Shown here: piece by piece, positions 10,425-17,961 of the stretch
How positions within the stretch are numbered: the stretch's first letter is position 1
Layout of the letters: the number at the start of each line of letters is the position of its first letter
Assembly: GCA_016195405.1 (NCBI GenBank)
Contig: JACPZP010000023.1
Coordinates: 1-45,011 of the forward strand
Source of the DNA: Planctomycetota bacterium
GTDB lineage: Bacteria; Planctomycetota; Planctomycetia; Gemmatales; Gemmataceae
Length of the DNA: 45,011 nt
Direction: 5' to 3'
The notes under the pieces: generated by a model
The model's database searches: none
What the model was told of the DNA's origin: nothing
Seen by the model: the letters and a program-made list of their open reading frames with translations, nothing else
Position numbers and translations under genes: made by a program

Positions 10425-11990
10425 ATGGACATGGAAAAGCTAGTCGCGCTCTGCCGTCGCCGCGGATTCATCTTTCAATCGAGCGAGATCTACGGCGGCA
10501 TCAACGGCTTTTGGGATTACGGGCCCTTGGGAGTGGAGCTGAAGAAGAACATCAAGGACGCTTGGTGGAACGACATGGTGCGCAATCCACCGCCCGGACC
10601 GGACGGCCAGGAAATCAGCATGGTCGGCGTCGATTGCTCAATCATCATGAATCCGAAGGTATGGGAGGCGAGCGGACATGTGGGCGGGTTTGCGGATTTA
10701 ATGGTTGACTGCCGGGCATGCAAAGCACATTTAAGGGCCGACCAGATCACGGCGCTCATGTACGTCAAGAATGTTGCTGGAGTGGACGAACCACCGGCGT
10801 ACTTCACAGCAATCGGGGACGCTGATGAAGTAAGGAAGCAAAAGGCAAAAAAGATCAAGAAGTTGGAATCAGCCGGCTTCCTCTATAGGGACGCGGTTAC
10901 ATTGCAGATTCCGATGGAAAATGAACACTATGCGAGAATCGAGTGCCCTTCGTGCGAGCAAATCGGAACGCTAACTCGCCCCCGCCGATTCAATCTAATG
11001 CTCGAAAGCCACGCTGGCGCCGTGCTAGACGATGCGTCCAAGGTGTATCTCCGGCCAGAAACCGCCCAGGGAATCTTCGCCAACTACCGCAACGTCCTCG
11101 ACAGTACCCGCCTGAAGCTTCCCTTCGGTATCGCGCAAGTCGGCAAAGCGTTTCGCAACGAGATTAATCCGCGCAACTACATCTTCCGCAGCCGCGAATT
11201 CGAGCAGATGGAGATCGAGTTCTTCTGCCATCCCAGCGAATCGATGAAGTGGTACGAATTTTGGCGCGACGTCCGCAAGGCTTGGTACACCAAGCTCGGA
11301 ATCAAATCCGACAACCTGAGGCCACGCGAGCAAGGAAAAGAGGAGTTGGCCCACTATTCCATCGGCACGACGGACATCGAGTATATGTTTCCGTTCGCCG
11401 CCGAGCCGCAGGAGTTGGAAGGCGTCGCCCATCGCGGCTGCTACGATTTGCAGCAGCACGAAAGACACAGCGGCAAGGATCTGCACTATTTCGACGAGGA
11501 AGCCTGGGAAACCGCGCTGAAGTCCGGCCAGGTGCAGAACACCAAAGAGGCGAAACAGGACGAACGCTACCGATTTCTACCGCACGTCATTGAGCCATCG
11601 GCGGGCGCTGACCGGTTCTTGCTTGCGACGTTATGCGAGGCCTACGCGGAAGAGGAAGTGAAAGGCGAAACACGCACAGTGATGCGCTTTCATCCCCGTC
11701 TGGCGCCGATCAAGGCCGCCGTCTTCCCCCTTGTCAACAAGGAAGGCATGCCCGAAATCGCCCAGCGCCTTTATCGGGAACTAAAGTCGAATTGGAACGT
11801 CCAATATGACGACAAGGGCGCCGTCGGCCGCCGCTATCGCCGTCAGGACGAAGCGGGAACGCCGTATTGCATCACCATCGACGGCCAAACTCTTCAAGAC
11901 CAGACGGTGACGATCCGCGACCGCGACACGTTGCAGCAAGAGCGAATCGCCATGTCGCAGGTGGCCGAGGAAATCCGCAAACGCCTATAA
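10425..11990 (+). CDS. glyQS: Glycyl-tRNA synthetase, homodimeric class II type
   Basis: 521 residues. The dimeric (bacterial/eukaryotic/archaeal) GlyRS form is clear from the opening CRRRGFIFQSSEIYGGINGF, the glycine-recognition segment GFWDYGPLGVELKKNIKDAW, and motif 2 with RPETAQGIFANYRNVLDSTR and QVGKAFRNEINPR. Motif 3 lies near IEPSAGADRFLLATL, followed by the anticodon-binding domain (RLAPIKAAVFPLVNKEG). It charges tRNA-Gly in the cytoplasm. Two zinc-binding Cys pairs are visible (CRACKAH and CPSCEQIGTL). CAGGAAG precedes the ATG. A long inverted repeat begins directly at the stop codon. Confidence 0.97.
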   Translation: MDMEKLVALCRRRGFIFQSSEIYGGINGFWDYGPLGVELKKNIKDAWWNDMVRNPPPGPDGQEISMVGVDCSIIMNPKVWEASGHVGGFADLMVDCRACKAHLRADQITALMYVKNVAGVDEPPAYFTAIGDADEVRKQKAKKIKKLESAGFLYRDAVTLQIPMENEHYARIECPSCEQIGTLTRPRRFNLMLESHAGAVLDDASKVYLRPETAQGIFANYRNVLDSTRLKLPFGIAQVGKAFRNEINPRNYIFRSREFEQMEIEFFCHPSESMKWYEFWRDVRKAWYTKLGIKSDNLRPREQGKEELAHYSIGTTDIEYMFPFAAEPQELEGVAHRGCYDLQQHERHSGKDLHYFDEEAWETALKSGQVQNTKEAKQDERYRFLPHVIEPSAGADRFLLATLCEAYAEEEVKGETRTVMRFHPRLAPIKAAVFPLVNKEGMPEIAQRLYRELKSNWNVQYDDKGAVGRRYRRQDEAGTPYCITIDGQTLQDQTVTIRDRDTLQQERIAMSQVAEEIRKRL

Positions 11991-12067
11991 CCACGGATTT
12001 CACGAATAACACGGATTGGAAAAGACCTCTGTGTTTTCCAATCCGTGTGATCCGTGAAATCCGTGGT
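11990..12067. repeat. 34-base inverted repeat at the 3' end of the GlyRS gene
   Basis: Arms at 11990-12023 and 12034-12067 are 34 bases long with two mismatches and a 10-base loop. The left arm starts on the last base of the stop codon. The CCACGGATTTCACG arm resembles other dispersed arms in the window. It could act as a transcription terminator or mRNA 3' stabiliser. Confidence 0.7.
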
Positions 12068-12154
12068 GAAACCGAAATATGACGCTTGCAAAGCGCCCGT
12101 GCATTTCGTTACGATGGAATTGCCCGCCGATTTCACATCTTTGAGGAGGCTTTC

Positions 12155-12649
12155 ATGTCGTTTCCCTTCCAGCGCAACGTCCTACGCTTGTTGGTTCCCG
12201 CCGCGTTAGGAGTATTGTTTACCGCCGAATCCGCCTGGGCGCAGAAATGCGGCAAGTCAGGCGGCATGACCGGCACATCGACGCAGTCTGGCATGCGCCA
12301 ACCGGGCCGGCAAACGCCTTTCTCGCAAACGCCCTTCCTGCAAACGCCGATTCAGCAAACCGGGCTGACTAACCCCATGGCTCGAACCACGCCGGCGCAG
12401 CTTCAGAATCTGCTCCAACAGCAGCAAGTCCAGTTCGTCGCGATGTTGCAGCAAAACGCGCAGGCCCAGGCCCTCTTGCAACAGCGCGTGCTGCAACTGC
12501 AGTCGATGCTCCAGCAGATCATGCTTGGCCAAAGCGGCCTCTATCAACAATACGCCCAGCAGACCGGCAACGTGATACGCCAGCAGCTTACGGACACGAA
12601 AGCAATTCTGAAGCAGGCACAGTCCGATGCGGCGAGTTCAGGTGAATGA
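12155..12649 (+). CDS. Exported glutamine-rich coiled-coil protein
   Basis: 164 residues. A signal peptide (LRLLVPAALGVLFTAESAWA-Q) precedes a short low-complexity region with repeated QTPF/QTPI units (SQTPFLQTPIQQTG). Residues about 85-150 are a long Gln/Leu-rich amphipathic helix (LLQQQQVQFVAMLQQNAQAQ and following) likely to form a coiled coil. A strong GAGGAGG lies 6 bases before the ATG, suggesting high expression. The stop overlaps the start of the next gene (ATGA). No known family was recognised; a structural envelope role is possible but unproven. Confidence 0.75.
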   Translation: MSFPFQRNVLRLLVPAALGVLFTAESAWAQKCGKSGGMTGTSTQSGMRQPGRQTPFSQTPFLQTPIQQTGLTNPMARTTPAQLQNLLQQQQVQFVAMLQQNAQAQALLQQRVLQLQSMLQQIMLGQSGLYQQYAQQTGNVIRQQLTDTKAILKQAQSDAASSGE

Positions 12650-13074
12650 TGGCTTTGCCAGCCCTACTGAGAGCACTTGGCAGGGGTCTAGTCGGTGCCG
12701 CGGCCTGTTTCGTTGCACGCGCGATGTTCCACGGCATTGTCGAAGAGTATGTGCCACAGTTGGAGATTTCCTGGTCGATACTCACGCCGTGGGCATTTGT
12801 CGGATTTCTGATCGGGACGTTCGCCGGCGCTCTGAAGCTACAAGGCAAAGCTAAATTTGTTGCACTCGGAATTCCCACCGGGTTGGCTTTGGGGCTTGTA
12901 GGAGCTTACGTCTACGCCATCGTCAACACAAATGCGGCTGACCCCGTTTTTGCCGAGAAGTTCTTCGTCGGTGACCTCTACGTAGCACTCCCGGTTACGG
13001 TTCCTTCCGGCTTGCTCTTCTCGATGACGGCAGGCTGGTTCTGCGCCCAGTGGAAATGTAAGAGACGCGCCTAA
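12646..13074 (+). CDS. Small multi-pass membrane protein
   Basis: 142 residues with three to four predicted membrane segments: GLVGAAACFVARAMF, PWAFVGFLIGTFAGAL, ALGIPTGLALGLVGAYVYAI and LPVTVPSGLLFSMTAGWF. The C terminus is basic (WKCKRRA), suggesting it is cytoplasmic. Its ATG overlaps the stop of the preceding gene by four bases, so the pair is translationally coupled. A second ATG follows immediately. No family was recognised. A long hairpin follows the stop. Confidence 0.65.
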   Translation: MMALPALLRALGRGLVGAAACFVARAMFHGIVEEYVPQLEISWSILTPWAFVGFLIGTFAGALKLQGKAKFVALGIPTGLALGLVGAYVYAIVNTNAADPVFAEKFFVGDLYVALPVTVPSGLLFSMTAGWFCAQWKCKRRA

Positions 13075-13090
13075 GGAAGAGACCTTCAAG

Positions 13091-13151
13091 AATCAGAGCC
13101 GCGCCCGTGAGGAAGCGAATCTCCCGCTTCCTAGTGGGCGAGGCTCTGATT
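13091..13151. terminator. Long hairpin between convergent genes, likely bidirectional terminator
   Basis: 27-base arms (13091-13117 and 13125-13151) with four mismatches close a 7-base loop (AATCTCC); the outer ten pairs are AATCAGAGCC/GGCTCTGATT. It sits between the converging stops at 13074 and 13175. There is no T-run on either side, so the role rests on structure and position. Confidence 0.65.
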
Positions 13152-13174
13152 ATCTGTGTAGCGACAAGCGAATG

Positions 13175-14494
13175 TCACAGATAACTCAGCCACGCCGACC
13201 GCGAGCGCATTTTCACACCGGCGAACCAGTAGCAGAACGGAAACAAGGCCAGGACGACACCGATCCAGACGACGTAGATCACCCACAGGTCGTAGCCATT
13301 ATCCGACGGCGACTGCGGTCTGGAGGTCATGTCGCCGCCGACTAGCCAGTCTATCCTTCCATAGCGGACTTGAGCGAAGGCGATCGCCAAGCCTTTAATC
13401 AGGTACCAGTGCAGGAGATAGAAGAACAACGGCACGCGGCCGAAAGTAACGAAGAATCGGCTTAAGGGACCGGGCTCGCGGTCAAACAGTGCCAGCGCCA
13501 TCAACCCGGGGCCAAGCGTCATCAACAAGAAGACAAGCGACGGTGGATATTTTTGGGTGTTGACGAACGAGAACGCCGTGAAGACAAGGTCCTTTTGCTC
13601 GGACCAAGGTCCAGGAAGCGCGGGATTGGTGGAGATCTTATCGCCATAGACGTTGGAATAACGCAGGGCCAAGAACATGAGAGTCAGCCCCAGGCCCAGG
13701 GCGAACACCTGGCTCCGGCGCTGCGGCCGGTCGAGCAGCATTAGCGCGCCGAAGGCGTAGCCGGCGAACATCACACCGATCCAAGGAATTAGAGGATAGA
13801 AGGGATGAAAAACGGGACCAGGCGGCTGCTGAATTCCTTGCTCACGTAGAGTCCTCATCAGCTCGATGTGCAACGCTCCGTCGTCGGTCCAGATTACGAT
13901 GTGCTCTCCGGTGTGGAGGATGCTCCACAGCCAATCCAACTTTCCCCACGACTCAGCCGGGACTCCATCAAAGTGGTTGTGAAACAGGATCATTCCAAGG
14001 CCGAGAACAGCGATAAACGAAAGCGGCAGATAGATGAGGGGCGCCATGATGATCATTCCCCATCCGATCGCCCAAATGACCTGGCCGAATGAGAATGCGT
14101 AGCCAACATCCAGAAACCAGCTGAAGCGAATCCAGGTCAACTCGAGAAAGATGAGCCAAATTCCCCGGCTGACAAGAAACCATGCAAGCTCGTTCTTGCT
14201 CCGGCCGCGCGCCCCATACAAGAAAGCTCCCGTTCCAGCGAGAAACACGAAGATCGGCGCGCAGAAATGACTAATCCACCGCGTGAGAAAGTATGCTTCG
14301 GTTGTTCTCGACAGATCGACGAGATCGAAGTGGGCGTTCGAAAAGTTCCCTTTCACGTGATCGAGCGCCATGATCACGATGACCAGACCGCGCACCAGAT
14401 CGATGTTGTCCAGCCGGCTCCGGCCAGTTTGCTTGCCGATGTTTAGTGCATCACGTCCCTGATTGTATCGATCGGAGTTCATGAATTCGGCCAT
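13175..14494 (-). CDS. DUF1624 / heparan-alpha-glucosaminide acetyltransferase-like membrane protein
   Basis: 439 residues with about ten hydrophobic membrane segments. The N-terminal signature is typical of the family: RLDNIDLVRGLVIVIMALDHVKGNF, followed by the loop WISHFCAPIFVFLAGTGAFLYG. Other family-like elements are PLIPWIGVMFAGYAFG and FVTFGRVPLFFYLLHWYLIK. Related proteins transfer acetyl groups across membranes to sugars; bacterial members are mostly uncharacterised, so a role in modifying an envelope glycan is inference. A GGGAG ribosome-binding site precedes the ATG. Both neighbours are on the plus strand and no operon is visible. Confidence 0.85.
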   Translation of the reverse strand: MAEFMNSDRYNQGRDALNIGKQTGRSRLDNIDLVRGLVIVIMALDHVKGNFSNAHFDLVDLSRTTEAYFLTRWISHFCAPIFVFLAGTGAFLYGARGRSKNELAWFLVSRGIWLIFLELTWIRFSWFLDVGYAFSFGQVIWAIGWGMIIMAPLIYLPLSFIAVLGLGMILFHNHFDGVPAESWGKLDWLWSILHTGEHIVIWTDDGALHIELMRTLREQGIQQPPGPVFHPFYPLIPWIGVMFAGYAFGALMLLDRPQRRSQVFALGLGLTLMFLALRYSNVYGDKISTNPALPGPWSEQKDLVFTAFSFVNTQKYPPSLVFLLMTLGPGLMALALFDREPGPLSRFFVTFGRVPLFFYLLHWYLIKGLAIAFAQVRYGRIDWLVGGDMTSRPQSPSDNGYDLWVIYVVWIGVVLALFPFCYWFAGVKMRSRSAWLSYL

Positions 14495-14677
14495 GACAGA
14501 AATCTCCCGCGGGCCTTGGGATAGACGGGCGCCTGCCGACGCTCATTCGGTGAAACACGATCAAAATGTCTGTTGTAGCCCACGGCGCGGAATTTTCATG
14601 ACCGATTAGAAACCTCTCATCGCCCACGGGGTTGATAGAATGTGCCCAGCAAATCCTCACTTCTCAAGGGGCCGATC

Positions 14678-15139
14678 ATGTTGCGTCCATTCGCTTTTTC
14701 GGGCGTCTTCCTGGGATTGCTGGCCATCGCTGGACTGAGTACGGCGGGTGGGAACAAAGCGCGCCATCCCCACTTGCACCATGCGCTTCACGAGCTTCGC
14801 GAAGCCCGCACCGAACTAAAGGAAGCCGCGCACGACTTTGGAGGCCATCGCGCCAAAGCGCTTGAGGCTACCGACGCCGCGATCGCGGAGATCGACCTTG
14901 CTCTCAAAGGCGCCGGCGACAACATCAAAGGTCAGGGAGCCAGGGAAAAGGATTTCTACAAGAAGTACAGCCATTATCCTCACATCCATCACGCCGTTCA
15001 CGAGCTGAAAGAAGCGCGCACGGAACTCAAGGAAGCCGCCCACGATTTCGGGGGCCATCGCGAACGAGCTCTACGCGACGTCAATCGCGCCATCGAGCAG
15101 CTTGAATTAGCCATCAAATTCGCCAAGAAGAACTCGTAA
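14678..15139 (+). CDS. Exported protein with two copies of a His-rich helical repeat
   Basis: 153 residues from the ATG at 14678 (AAGGGGC upstream). A signal peptide (residues about 5-23) is followed by two near-identical helical units. Unit 1 carries HHALHELREARTELKEAAHD then FGGHRAKAL; unit 2 carries HHAVHELKEARTELKEAAHD then FGGHRERAL. Each is followed by a second amphipathic helix (ATDAAIAEIDLAL and DVNRAIEQLELAI). A KKYSHYPHIHH linker joins them. The regularly spaced His residues (PHLHHALHE, HDFGGHR) suggest metal or heme binding, but no such activity is known to me for this family. Standalone gene, likely periplasmic. Confidence 0.78.
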   Translation: MLRPFAFSGVFLGLLAIAGLSTAGGNKARHPHLHHALHELREARTELKEAAHDFGGHRAKALEATDAAIAEIDLALKGAGDNIKGQGAREKDFYKKYSHYPHIHHAVHELKEARTELKEAAHDFGGHRERALRDVNRAIEQLELAIKFAKKNS

Positions 15140-15237
15140 CGCGGCCGGATTTCATTTCATGAACGAAACATTCGTTTCACCACCTGGGTGTGTGTCAGTG
15201 AATGAACGCAAATCAATTCGCTTGAGCCGGGGGGTAT

Positions 15238-15711
15238 GTGAGTAAAAAGCGTTTCGTCTACGCCTACCCGCGCCCGGCCGTGACTGCGGATGCGGTGATC
15301 GTAACTCGCGAGCCCAAGCCGCGTGTGCTGCTCATTCGCCGCAAGCACGCTCCTTTCGCCGGCAAATGGGCGCTGCCGGGCGGCTTCATGAACATGGATG
15401 AGACGCTGGAAGCGGCGGCGCGGCGTGAGCTTCTTGAGGAAACCGGCGTGCGCGCAGAAAAGCTTGAACAGCTTCAGGCCTTCGATGAGCCGGACCGCGA
15501 TCCCAGAGATCGCATTATCACCGTCGCATTTTTAGGCCGCATTGACCCGGATGAAGTGACGCCAGAAGCCGCAGACGATGCCGCCGAGACGGCCTGGTTT
15601 CCGCTCGATCGCCTGCCGCCGCTGGCATTCGATCACAAATGGATCTTACGTTTGGCCCGCGAACGCCTGAAGGGTCAACGGACGCTGAAGCGTTCGCGCA
15701 AGCGCGCATAA
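15238..15711 (+). CDS. Nudix hydrolase
   Basis: 157 residues with a GTG start after a G-rich stretch. The Nudix box is complete: GGFMNMDE then TLEAAARRELLEETGV, matching G-x5-E-x7-R-E-x2-E-E-x-G. An upstream strand (RPRVLLIRRKHAPFAGKWALPGG) and the acidic downstream part (FDEPDRDPRDRIITVAFLG) resemble ADP-ribose/NAD-linked Nudix enzymes. Proteins of this form often hydrolyse ADP-ribose or related dinucleotides; the exact substrate is not evident. Its last 37 bases overlap the 3' end of the convergent nucleotidyltransferase gene. Confidence 0.9.
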   Translation: MSKKRFVYAYPRPAVTADAVIVTREPKPRVLLIRRKHAPFAGKWALPGGFMNMDETLEAAARRELLEETGVRAEKLEQLQAFDEPDRDPRDRIITVAFLGRIDPDEVTPEAADDAAETAWFPLDRLPPLAFDHKWILRLARERLKGQRTLKRSRKRA

Positions 15712-16286
15712 TCCTCGGGCGTGTCGAGGTCGAGCAGAATCTCAGGCGAAGGGTAGGGGACTTCGACCGTCTCTTCGGCGCAGAAGCGAAAATAGCTGTT
15801 AAGTCCTAGATTCGCAGCCATGGCGCGAATTCCACAAACGTGCCGCCAACTCACCAACGCCGGATGCCCGCGTCGGCCTTCGAAAGTCGGAATCCAGATC
15901 GAGCCCCGCTTCGCGCGCGTTGCTTCTAAAAGTGACGACACCACTCCACCATCGAGCAACGGATGATCCGCCGGGCAAAGCAGCAACGCATCGTCCGGTT
16001 CGGGAGCGTGCCGCTCCTCCAGCCAAGCCAACCCGTGCAGAACGGTCGCCCGCATGTCCGCGGTTTCGTCGGAAAGTGACAGTACGCTCGCCCCCGCGCC
16101 TTTTGCAATGAGCGCGAGGTCTTCGCCATGAGGACCAAGGACAACGAGGATCTCGGAAAGCTGAAGCGGCCGCATCGCGTCGAGCACGCGTTCTAAGACG
16201 GCGCGCTCGCCAAGGGGCAAGCTGAGCTTGGGCGTGCCCATGCGGACGCTCTTACCGGCGGCGGGAATCAACGCGAAGATGCGCAT
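15675..16286 (-). CDS. MocA/MobA-like nucleotidyltransferase
   Basis: 203 residues. The N-terminal NTP-binding signature PAAGKSVRMGTPKLSLPLG fits the G-x-G-x-S-x-RMG-x-x-K pattern of molybdenum-cofactor cytidylyl- and guanylyltransferases, and the acidic LLLCPADHPLLDG motif binds the metal. Such enzymes make the cytidine or guanine dinucleotide form of molybdopterin. It starts 19 bases inside the 3' end of the XdhC gene, a classical pairing for maturation of xanthine-dehydrogenase-type enzymes. No molybdo-hydroxylase structural gene lies in this window. Confidence 0.85.
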   Translation of the reverse strand: MRIFALIPAAGKSVRMGTPKLSLPLGERAVLERVLDAMRPLQLSEILVVLGPHGEDLALIAKGAGASVLSLSDETADMRATVLHGLAWLEERHAPEPDDALLLCPADHPLLDGGVVSSLLEATRAKRGSIWIPTFEGRRGHPALVSWRHVCGIRAMAANLGLNSYFRFCAEETVEVPYPSPEILLDLDTPEDYARLRERFSVR

Positions 16287-17410
16287 GTCGAGCTGCGAGC
16301 TGAATTCGAGCGTTCGCGCGCTGCGGGAATTGTTTTTCCCAAGTTGCGCACGGCGATCAGCTCGGCGACGATGCTGATGGCGATCTCGGGAACGGTTTGC
16401 GAGCCGATGGCGAAACCAAGGGGTGCATGCACGCGGTCGAGCGCCTCTTGCGAAATGCCGCGTGCCAAAAGATCCTCGTAAATCAGCCTGATCTTGCGCT
16501 TGCTGCCGATCATGCCGACGTAACCGGCGGGAGTCGTTGCCAGATGATAAAGCGCTTCTTCGTCGTGGGCATGGCCGCGGGTCACGATCAAAGCATAGAC
16601 CGATGGCGTGACCTCAGGCGTCATTTCGCGAAGCCTCTGACCGATATCGCCCACTAGGAGACGCTTGGCGGACGGGAACCGCTCAACCGAGGCGAACGCA
16701 TCGCGATCGTCGAGCGCCCAGATATCGAAATCGACCTCGGCTGCAAGCTTGGCGACAGCCTGACCGACGTGTCCGCCGCCGACGACGAACAGAGTGACGC
16801 GCGGAAACACGGGCAAATAGGCCACGCCGTGCCGCCAATAGGGCCGCGGACGCTCTGACAACGGCGCCAAGTTGTGACGGACTCCTTCGGGCGCCGGCAA
16901 TGACGCGCGCTGGTCCACGATCGTGCCGGCGGCATCGAAAAGGTATCGGCTGCCCACGGGAGCACCCGCATCCGAGCCGATCACGACCGCTTCGGTGGCG
17001 CCCTGGCCCTGGCCCATTAGCTCGCGAAGCTTCTTGAAATATGCGGTCGACGGAACCCGTCCGTTGCCGGTGGAAGTAATCACGGGATCGGCCAGGATGG
17101 TCATGCGGCCGCCGCAGATTAGCCCGTCGTCCCAACCGTAATTGTCATCGAGATTGAAAGTGAACACGCCGGCCTGGTTAGGGCGATCGGCGGAGGAGCC
17201 ATCGCCGTCAAGAGAACGCAAGGCCTGGCGTTTGACCTCGGCCTCCACGCAACCGCCGCCAAGCGTGCCGACTTGCGTGCCGTCGGGGAAAACGAGCATG
17301 GCGGCGCCGGCCTTTTGCGGCGTGGAGCCACGCGTCTCCACCACGGCGCAGTATACGCATGGCCTGCCGGAATCGATCGCAAGCTCCAATTTCGCCAAGA
17401 GTTCTCGCAT
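16268..17410 (-). CDS. XdhC/CoxI-family molybdoenzyme maturation factor
   Basis: 380 residues. The N-terminal XdhC/CoxI domain carries VVETRGSTPQKAGAAMLVFP and the conserved GTLGGGCVEAEVKRQAL. The C-terminal Rossmann domain carries GGGHVGQAVAKLAAEVDFDI and the usual IGSKRKIRLIYEDLLARG region. XdhC binds the molybdenum cofactor, allows its sulfuration and inserts it into xanthine-dehydrogenase-like enzymes. The nucleotidyltransferase gene overlaps its 3' end, so the two act in one operon. The C-terminal tail (RERSNSARSSTCASSR) looks non-conserved and coincides with the overlap. Confidence 0.9.
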   Translation of the reverse strand: MRELLAKLELAIDSGRPCVYCAVVETRGSTPQKAGAAMLVFPDGTQVGTLGGGCVEAEVKRQALRSLDGDGSSADRPNQAGVFTFNLDDNYGWDDGLICGGRMTILADPVITSTGNGRVPSTAYFKKLRELMGQGQGATEAVVIGSDAGAPVGSRYLFDAAGTIVDQRASLPAPEGVRHNLAPLSERPRPYWRHGVAYLPVFPRVTLFVVGGGHVGQAVAKLAAEVDFDIWALDDRDAFASVERFPSAKRLLVGDIGQRLREMTPEVTPSVYALIVTRGHAHDEEALYHLATTPAGYVGMIGSKRKIRLIYEDLLARGISQEALDRVHAPLGFAIGSQTVPEIAISIVAELIAVRNLGKTIPAARERSNSARSSTCASSR

Positions 17411-17523
17411 TGAGTCATCTTAGCCAAATTCTTTTTTCATGCTTGCCGTTAGCTGGGGAATTTGTTGAAATAGCACAAATTAGGGAACGGTTTTCCATCC
17501 ATTCCACTCAGGGAGGGACGAAT

Positions 17524-17769
17524 ATGTCCAGTCGGACCACATCTTCGACCGCTACCGGAACAATGCAACACGGCTCGATGCCGCAAGGCGCTATGACCCA
17601 AGGCGGAATGCACCAGATCCCGCACGATAAAATCGCGATGCGGGCCTACGACAAGTGGTGCAAGCGCGGCTGCCCCCAAGGGAGCCACATGCAAGATTGG
17701 TTCGAGGCCGAAAACGAGCTTCGCACCGAAATGTCGCGCACCGGACAAACCGCCACGGCGCGGCGCTAA
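17524..17769 (+). CDS. Small DUF2934-family protein
   Basis: 81 residues. An N-terminal low-complexity stretch rich in Met, Gly, Gln and Thr (GSMPQGAMTQGGMHQ) is followed by the DUF2934 core: KIAMRAYDKWCKRGCPQGSH, then DWFEAENELRTEM. DUF2934 is a short helical domain of unknown function, widespread in soil bacteria and planctomycetes and often near stress genes. GGGAGGG lies a few bases before the ATG. It is divergent from the XdhC operon and a terminator-like hairpin lies downstream. Confidence 0.8.
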   Translation: MSSRTTSSTATGTMQHGSMPQGAMTQGGMHQIPHDKIAMRAYDKWCKRGCPQGSHMQDWFEAENELRTEMSRTGQTATARR

Positions 17770-17864
17770 TCGTTCGAGGTGTAGCCGAACTCGTAGCGGA
17801 ACTTGCAAAAGTTCCGAACCAGCCTGAATTCTTGCGAATTCAGCTACAGCATTCGTAGACTCGA

Positions 17865-17892
17865 AGCCTCCGTTCACACGGGGGCTTTTTTT
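17865..17892 (+). terminator. Rho-independent terminator
   Basis: AGCCTCCG and CGGGGGCT pair around a short loop and are followed directly by a run of T (TTTTTTT). This is the clearest intrinsic terminator in the window, ending transcription from the DUF2934 gene. It also shows that the S46 peptidase gene must start downstream of it. Confidence 0.8.
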
Positions 17893-17961
17893 CTTGCATT
17901 TACGTCAGCACGCGGCGACCATCGACTCTTGCGCCAGACTATTATCGGAAAGGAGCACGGT

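Noticed and set aside
15163..15178. Short dyad GAAAC-ATTC-GTTTC upstream of the Nudix gene
   Set aside because: Five-base arms only; too common by chance and no similar site was found at other genes.
17824..17843. Perfect palindrome CTGAATTC-TTGC-GAATTCAG after the DUF2934 gene
   Set aside because: It has no T-tract, lies just before the clearer terminator at 17865, and its function could not be separated from that terminator.
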